From an uncultured Ruminococcus sp. (lineage in GTDB: Bacteria; Bacillota; Clostridia; Oscillospirales; Acutalibacteraceae): a stretch of DNA of 10,517 nt. Of this stretch, positions 6,866 through 10,517 are shown one piece after another (position 1 is the stretch's first letter; every line of letters starts with the position of its first letter). Both the position numbers and the translations under genes were made by a program. The stretch spans positions 1 to 10,517 of the forward strand of contig CACYDY010000082.1 of the NCBI GenBank assembly GCA_902773245.1, read 5' to 3'. The notes under the pieces are model-generated. The model searched no databases. It had not been told where the DNA came from and was given only the letters and a program-made list of their open reading frames with translations.

Positions 6866-7073
6866 ATGTAGGGCAGGGCGAATAATGCGGGAAATAAAGA
6901 TGATTTCTGCTATTTTACAATAATGCAAGGCTATCACGAGTATTCTTTGGCTGATGATTGGACAGATGAAAAAACTCAACGATCTTCATATTGAGTTTGA
7001 AGTTATACTTTAAGAAAACGGCATTGTCTATCACTTTGAGGAAGGTATTGTTTGGAAAGGGAATGTATTATGA
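6866..7073 (+). pseudogene. Decayed small gene with frameshift and nonsense codons
   Basis: Protein-like sequence runs in one frame from about 6872 (FCYFTIMQGYHEYSLADDWTDEK). It shifts at an A6 run (6969-6974) into the next frame (LNDLHIEFEVIL, stop TAA 7011-7013, then ENGIVYHFEEGIVWKGNVL, stop TGA 7071-7073). Removing one A joins the two segments. The candidate ATG at 6866 is followed at once by TAG. The final TGA overlaps the ATG of the next gene as ATGA, as for a coupled operon partner, which argues that this was once a real coding sequence of about 65-70 residues. No family was recognised. Sequencing errors or a programmed shift are possible, but three lesions favour decay. Confidence 0.5.
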
Positions 7074-7642
7074 AAAAAATCTCACCACAGCATAAACTGT
7101 CAAATTCCACAGGTTACAACGCATTTTTATTTTGCGGAATCGCTTTTATGTCACAAATTCCAAGACGATGTGGATATATTGCCGTTTATGCAGTTACCTT
7201 ATTGTGGCTGCTAATGATAATAAACTCTGTTTGGCTTACATATGTTCTGATTTGCAGTCGGGATAACGCCGGAACTAAAGAGCATAGAAGAACATATAAA
7301 ACAATATGCGTTATGACGATAATTTGTTGTATTGGTTTGTCATGGATTGCTATTCCATTCGTGAAGGATTCGATAAAAGGAACTGAAACATTTACAACAA
7401 GTTATTATCAATCTTTTTCAAAATCTAAGGAGCTGTTAGTTTACTATCCGAACGGTCATGATAAATATATTTATCTCACCAAATCGCAGTATGAATATAT
7501 AGACAGCAGCTGCACCGAAATTGATAAAAGCCACACCATGAAGATATCTGACAACATTTCAGTTTATGCACACAAACAGGGCATAACGGTAGAATACTAT
7601 CCGAATAGCCGCATCGCAAAACACATTGAAATCGAACAGTAG
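7070..7642 (+). CDS. Hypothetical membrane protein with two TM helices
   Basis: A 190-residue protein of unknown family. The start is taken as ATG at 7070 (AAAGGGA seven bases upstream), not the upstream in-frame TTG at 7052. Hydrophobic helices lie at about 36-62 (GYIAVYAVTLLWLLMI onward) and 78-98 (ICVMTIICCIGLSWIAIPFV), with a short basic connector (KEHRRTYK) that should be cytoplasmic. By the positive-inside rule, the last 90 residues would face outward. They are rich in tyrosine, lysine and beta-prone stretches (LLVYYPNGHDKYIYLT, ISVYAHKQGITVEYYPN). The ATG overlaps the stop of the decayed upstream ORF, and the next gene starts 7 or 16 bases after its stop, so they form one operon from the 6788 promoter. 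Confidence 0.75.
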   Translation: MKKISPQHKLSNSTGYNAFLFCGIAFMSQIPRRCGYIAVYAVTLLWLLMIINSVWLTYVLICSRDNAGTKEHRRTYKTICVMTIICCIGLSWIAIPFVKDSIKGTETFTTSYYQSFSKSKELLVYYPNGHDKYIYLTKSQYEYIDSSCTEIDKSHTMKISDNISVYAHKQGITVEYYPNSRIAKHIEIEQ

Positions 7643-7648
7643 ATAGGA

Positions 7649-8146
7649 ATGAAGCTCGTGAAAAAAGATAACAATATCACAGTTAATATACATCAACGCA
7701 AATTTCTACATATTCTCACAGTTGTATCGGCGTTTTTATATGTTTGGATATTCTCGTTAGCATTCATAGAAACAGAGCTTGGATGTGTGCTTTTCTTTAT
7801 TTTGTTATTGTCTGTAGTTTGGGTGTGCGGATACTACTATGACAAGACACCAACCGTAATTTTTTCCGACGGAGATGTACTGCGATACAAGCACATTTTA
7901 AAAGAACGTGAAATAAAAATATCGGATATCAAATCCGTACATTGCGAACCTTATGAAGTAAGAATAAGATATTCCACGCAGCAGCGGATCTTGCTCCGGA
8001 TAAGACTAAAGGACGAAGACAGGGAGTATAAGTATATAGAATTTAACGATAAGCTCGATTCGGCAGGTTTGCTAAATGAAAAGATCATCGGTAAAAAAAG
8101 CGATATTCCGCTTTTAAAGTTGTATGAGTATTTAAGGAACCACTGA
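7649..8146 (+). CDS. Hypothetical membrane protein with PH-like cytoplasmic domain
   Basis: A 165-residue protein with two closely spaced membrane helices (about 19-41 and 45-63), followed by a soluble beta-rich part. In that part VIFSDGDVLRYKHILKEREIKISDIKSVHCE resembles the first strands of the bacterial PH-like (YcxB/DUF-type) domains that follow paired TM helices. That assignment is by pattern only. The start is uncertain: ATG 7649 is adjacent to AGGA without room for a ribosome, whereas GTG 7658 in the same frame has AGGA nine bases upstream and is equally plausible, shortening the protein by three residues. It is the distal gene of the operon with the preceding two-TM protein. No terminator is evident before the next promoter. 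Confidence 0.75.
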   Translation: MKLVKKDNNITVNIHQRKFLHILTVVSAFLYVWIFSLAFIETELGCVLFFILLLSVVWVCGYYYDKTPTVIFSDGDVLRYKHILKEREIKISDIKSVHCEPYEVRIRYSTQQRILLRIRLKDEDREYKYIEFNDKLDSAGLLNEKIIGKKSDIPLLKLYEYLRNH

Positions 8147-8171
8147 TTAAAAGTAAGAGTGTGAACTGCAA

Positions 8172-8200
8172 TTGACGAAATCGGAAATTCACGATATAAT
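8172..8200 (+). promoter_or_regulatory. Promoter of the lipase gene
   Basis: -35 TTGACG (8172-8177), 17-base spacer, exact -10 TATAAT (8195-8200), 31 bases before the lipase ATG. The lipase is thus likely transcribed independently of the upstream membrane genes. Confidence 0.85.
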
Positions 8201-8231
8201 ATGATCAGATGAAAAACGGAAGGTAATTACA

Positions 8232-9035
8232 ATGTTAAAATACCCCATACTGCTCGTTCACGGAATGGGATTTCGTGACAGCAGGATAATCAACTATTGG
8301 GGACGTATTCCCCAAATTTTTACAGATGACGGAAATGACGTGTTTTATGGAAATCAGGACAGCAACGGTACGATCGAGGATAACGCACAGGCACTCAGAA
8401 TGCGAATCAGAAATATAATCCGTGAAACAAGTGCGGAAAAACTCAATGTTATCTCTCATTCAAAGGGAGGCATGGATATGCGTTATGCGATCTGTCATCT
8501 CGGTATAAATCAATATGTTGCCTCGCTCACAACTATCAACACGCCTCACAACGGCTCAAAATCTATTGACCGGGTGCTGAAATTGCCGAAGCCGCTCGTG
8601 AAAGCTGCAGGCGGCTGCTCTGACCTTTGGCTTCGATTGCAGGGTGACAGAAATCCTAATGCTTACAAGGTGTTCCTTTCCTTTTCAACGGAATATACAA
8701 ATCAATTCAATAAGGAGAACCCCGACGACCCGAACATCTATTACCAAAGCTATGCCTGCGTTATGAAAAACAGTGCAAGCGATATTGTGATGTGTATTCC
8801 TCATGCGATAGTTAATCTGATCGAGGGTGAAAATGACGGACTGCTTACCCCGGAAGGAGTAAAACACGGCGATTTCAAAGGCATTGTCCGCAGCAATTCC
8901 GGCAGGGGAATCTCTCATTGCGACGAGGTGGATTTGCGGCGACGCCGTTTTACAAACAAATCAGGAGACGGCGTGTCGGATATTTTAGATATGTATCGGG
9001 AAATATTGCAGACCTTGAAAGATAAAGGAATGTAA
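8232..9035 (+). CDS. Lipase-like alpha/beta-hydrolase, intracellular
   Basis: A 267-residue protein related to triacylglycerol lipases. It begins almost directly with the first core strand, YPILLVHGMGFRD (4-16), where HG forms the oxyanion region. The nucleophile motif is HSKGG with S77 in VISHSKGGMDMRY. TINTPHNG (101-108) is the conserved segment after it. The acid is D202 in EGENDGLLTPEG and the base H229 in GISHCDEVDLR. The pattern matches the Ser-Asp-His triad of the bacterial lipase family that includes the staphylococcal and Geobacillus enzymes. It is shorter and lacks signal peptide and propeptide, so it should stay in the cytoplasm and act on lipids or esters there. It has its own strong promoter and GGAAGGT ribosome binding site. 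True substrates are unknown. Confidence 0.9.
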   Translation: MLKYPILLVHGMGFRDSRIINYWGRIPQIFTDDGNDVFYGNQDSNGTIEDNAQALRMRIRNIIRETSAEKLNVISHSKGGMDMRYAICHLGINQYVASLTTINTPHNGSKSIDRVLKLPKPLVKAAGGCSDLWLRLQGDRNPNAYKVFLSFSTEYTNQFNKENPDDPNIYYQSYACVMKNSASDIVMCIPHAIVNLIEGENDGLLTPEGVKHGDFKGIVRSNSGRGISHCDEVDLRRRRFTNKSGDGVSDILDMYREILQTLKDKGM

Positions 9036-9081
9036 TGAATACAAAATACCGGTAATTATCCAATTTGCAGGAGTGACTAAA

Positions 9082-9516
9082 ATGACCGAGAAAATAAAGG
9101 AATATATATTTGAAGGCAATTACCAATCAGCTTAAAGTATTTGTAATAAAATGGATCCGTCTGATGTGCACAACACTATTCTTACGTTAGCTTATGATAC
9201 GGAAAGTATAAGCATATATAGCTTTATACAATATATGATCACAAAAGGAAATGCGGCTCTATGGATCAAATTGGCGATGGAGGTTATGATGTATCCGTTG
9301 TGCTATATTGAGGGTGCATATTTCGCTGCACTATTTCGTGCAAGGGAAATGTTGAAGCTTGAATATAATGCAATTAATTTGGAGAGTATACTGTTCTTTT
9401 ACGATATTCCCGACAAACTGATCAAAAAAAACGAAGTTGAGTCGATCGCAAAGGAACTGATGAAAATGGAGCCTGATAACAAAGCAGCATTAAGTATACT
9501 AAATAAAATACGATAA
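9082..9516 (+). pseudogene. Orphan helical protein gene interrupted by a stop at codon 18
   Basis: AGGAG (9069-9073) and ATG 9082 mark a well-formed start for MTEKIKEYIFEGNYQSA. TAA at 9133-9135 then stops the frame, and the same frame continues open to 9516 (SICNKMDPSDVHNTILTLAYDTES onward). Without the TAA the product would be 143 residues plus that position: helical, acidic at the N-terminus, with a WIKLAMEV-MMYPLCYIEGAYFAALFRAREML core and a C-terminal KMEPDNKAALSILNKIR repeat-like helix. Restart at ATG 9151 could give 121 residues but has no ribosome binding site. It is likely a recent nonsense mutation, readthrough or a sequencing error. The family was not recognised. It lies 46 bases after the lipase and 24 before the next gene's ATG. 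Confidence 0.6.
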
Positions 9517-9540
9517 AGCAGAAAAAAGGAGAATATGACC

Positions 9541-10053
9541 ATGACAATTCAAAACGACCCAAACGGCAAGGTTATCCTTGCGCCAACATCACATCTTGTA
9601 GAGGACGAGTTTGACGAAGTAAGTATCTCATTCAAAGTCAACGACAGTTTTGTCCATGTAGAATCTCACGCAATGGAAGTTCCGATCGTGGAGGTTTATG
9701 CTCCCGGCTGTGACCCGGAATATGATGATATTAATGAAGCAACCTTCCCGAGTATCAGTTTACTTTGTGACGAGGTAGCTTATGAAGCCTGCGAAAGCTT
9801 TAAGGAAATCGGAGATATCCCCGGAGCGATAGAGTGCCAAGCGCTCAAAGGCATTTTCAAATTCTGTGCAAAGCTGCCGTATGACAACGAGCTGCTGATT
9901 TATATGTACGGTTTCGATATGGCTGACGGTGCGTTGGAAAATACCGCACTGTGTGTGATCTATCCCAAGGAGTACGAAGGCACTAACGATGAAAAACGTC
10001 TTATAGCTGTGCTGGATGAGTCTGCTAAGAGCTATAGAGAGATCGAGGAATGA
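9541..10053 (+). CDS. Hypothetical acidic protein
   Basis: A 170-residue soluble protein of unknown family. Two ATGs are close together: AAGGAG (9526-9531) is only 3 bases from the ATG at 9535 but 9 from that at 9541, so 9541 is preferred. The first third is beta-rich and very acidic (VEDEFDEVSISFKV, VEVYAPGCDPEYDD). It is followed by helix-prone parts with several cysteines (LLCDEVAYEACESF, AIECQALKGIFKFC). The end is charged (NDEKRLIAVLDESAKSYREIEE). There is no signal or membrane segment. Size, acidity and neighbours resemble immunity or chaperone-like proteins, but nothing identifies it. Its stop overlaps the next small gene by ATGA, so the two are coupled. Confidence 0.75.
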   Translation: MTIQNDPNGKVILAPTSHLVEDEFDEVSISFKVNDSFVHVESHAMEVPIVEVYAPGCDPEYDDINEATFPSISLLCDEVAYEACESFKEIGDIPGAIECQALKGIFKFCAKLPYDNELLIYMYGFDMADGALENTALCVIYPKEYEGTNDEKRLIAVLDESAKSYREIEE

Positions 10054-10172
10054 CCGAGGACGATAAACAACGCAGGATCAAAATATTTCTGACGATAGTG
10101 CTTGTTATACCGGTAATTATCGTTATCGGATTTATTATATATGGTTGTTTTTTGCTTCCGGTGTTTTTCTAA
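10050..10172 (+). CDS. 40-residue single-pass membrane protein
   Basis: A small ORF, MTEDDKQRRIKIFLT then a continuous hydrophobic helix (about 12-40: IVLVIPVIIVIGFIIYG, then CFLLPVFF). The charged N-terminus with RRIK would remain in the cytoplasm. Its ATG overlaps the preceding stop (ATGA), and GAGAGATCGAGGA just upstream can serve as ribosome binding site, so expression would be coupled to the acidic protein. Such hydrophobic mini-proteins act as membrane anchors, regulators or toxins; which applies is unknown. It is short enough to be chance, but the ATGA overlap and clean amphipathic layout make it credible. Confidence 0.55.
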   Translation: MTEDDKQRRIKIFLTIVLVIPVIIVIGFIIYGCFLLPVFF

Positions 10173-10368
10173 AAGAGCTTGTAATTCCGTTTTTCAATTT
10201 TAAGGATAATTCAAGTAGATAAGTTTGTAATGTGAGTAATTAGTTGATTTAATCAAACCGTTTGTTAAAAGACTGATAATAACGATGAGGTTGAACGAAC
10301 CGTGCATTAAAATTCGTGGCAGTTGTTTTGAATTTACTGTTTACAACTTACGATAATATGAGGATCAA
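10173..10368 (+). other. Intergenic stretch without recognised gene
   Basis: AT-rich sequence after the last small ORF. No ORF with a ribosome binding site and no clear terminator were found. The only structure noted is the palindrome TTGATTTAATCAA at 10244-10256. The stretch leads into the two repeat units at the window end. Confidence 0.5.
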
Positions 10369-10423
10369 ACGCAGGCGGTAAAGTTACCTATCTCAAAAAG
10401 TTGATGTGCGTATTTCGTCTGCC
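10369..10423 (+). repeat. Hairpin repeat unit, copy 1
   Basis: A 55-base unit repeated without gaps 94 bases further on; 45 of 55 positions are identical. It can fold on itself: GCAGGCG (10371-10377) with CGTCTGC (10416-10422, one G-U), then AAA/TTT, TAC/GTA and ATC/GAT around a TCAAAAAGTT loop. It contains no ORF. It may be a non-coding RNA or interspersed palindromic repeat; strand is arbitrary. Confidence 0.6.
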
Positions 10424-10462
10424 GCTCCACGTTCGTTGACCTCTCCTTAGGGACAAATTCTG

Positions 10463-10517
10463 ACGCAGGAGATGAAGTTACCTGACCCAAAAAGTAGGGG
10501 TGCGTATTTCGTCTGGC
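10463..10517 (+). repeat. Hairpin repeat unit, copy 2 (reaches window end)
   Basis: Second copy of the 55-base unit, separated from the first by 39 unrelated bases. Differences cluster in two short blocks symmetric about the shared core CAAAAAGT. Here ACCC can pair with GGGT where copy 1 pairs ATC with GAT. The outer stem is weaker than in copy 1. Further copies may lie beyond the window. Confidence 0.6.

Noticed and set aside
6969..6974. Programmed frameshift at the A6 run
   Set aside because: Additional stop codons in both halves (6869 and 7011) would still end translation, so decay explains more.
9046..10121. 15-base direct repeat ATACCGGTAATTATC at 9046-9060 and 10107-10121
   Set aside because: No extension on either side; one copy lies in a coding helix (IPVII), so chance or minor duplication is the simpler reading.
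10369..10517. CRISPR array
   Set aside because: Only two units, 55 bases long, diverged to 45/55 identity, with one 39-base gap and no cas genes.

Overview
The window is AT-rich and has strong AGGAGG-type ribosome binding sites, consensus-like sigma-A promoters, occasional TTG starts and small membrane-protein operons. Together with the protein families present, this points to a low-GC Firmicute, most likely an anaerobic Clostridia member of the Ruminococcus/Oscillospiraceae type. That assignment is an inference from style and gene content; no marker gene is present.

Left part (1-3095, + strand): a bacterial RNA-repair cassette. The window opens inside hen1 (3'-terminal 2'-O-methyltransferase), whose last 8 bases overlap the start of pnkp (kinase, phosphatase and ligase in one chain). 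Together they are known to repair and mark RNAs, chiefly tRNAs, cut by ribotoxins. A strong hairpin with A- and T-runs closes the cassette at 3055-3095. Between it and the next gene lies an 82-base segment with inverted ends flanked by TTAG, possibly a small transposon-like insertion.

Middle part (3202-6730, - strand): a two-gene unit (membrane acyltransferase 3, then a stand-alone four-cysteine TSCPD protein) driven by a good promoter about 260 bases upstream, so the transcript has a long leader rich in inverted repeats. Next comes an 88-residue hydrophilic orphan with a hairpin that overlaps its ribosome binding site. Then follows a MarR regulator and alpha/beta-hydrolase pair joined by an ATGA overlap. 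Its promoter has consensus -35 and -10 boxes, and a perfect 31-base palindrome covers the -10, a textbook autorepression operator.

Right part (6788-10172, + strand): small accessory genes. A promoter at 6788-6816 leads into a decayed ORF (homopolymer frameshift plus nonsense codons) whose stop overlaps the start of a two-TM orphan, followed by a PH-like two-TM protein. A second clear promoter drives a lipase without signal peptide. After it come an ORF broken by a nonsense codon at codon 18, an acidic orphan, and a 40-residue single-TM protein that overlaps it by ATGA. The mixture of orphan, decaying genes looks like an accessory region under turnover.

The last 150 bases hold two 55-base units (45/55 identical, period 94) that can fold into similar hairpins and may continue past the window edge. 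They, the two broken ORFs and the MarR operator are the points most worth a second look. No rRNA, tRNA, CRISPR array or full insertion sequence was seen.
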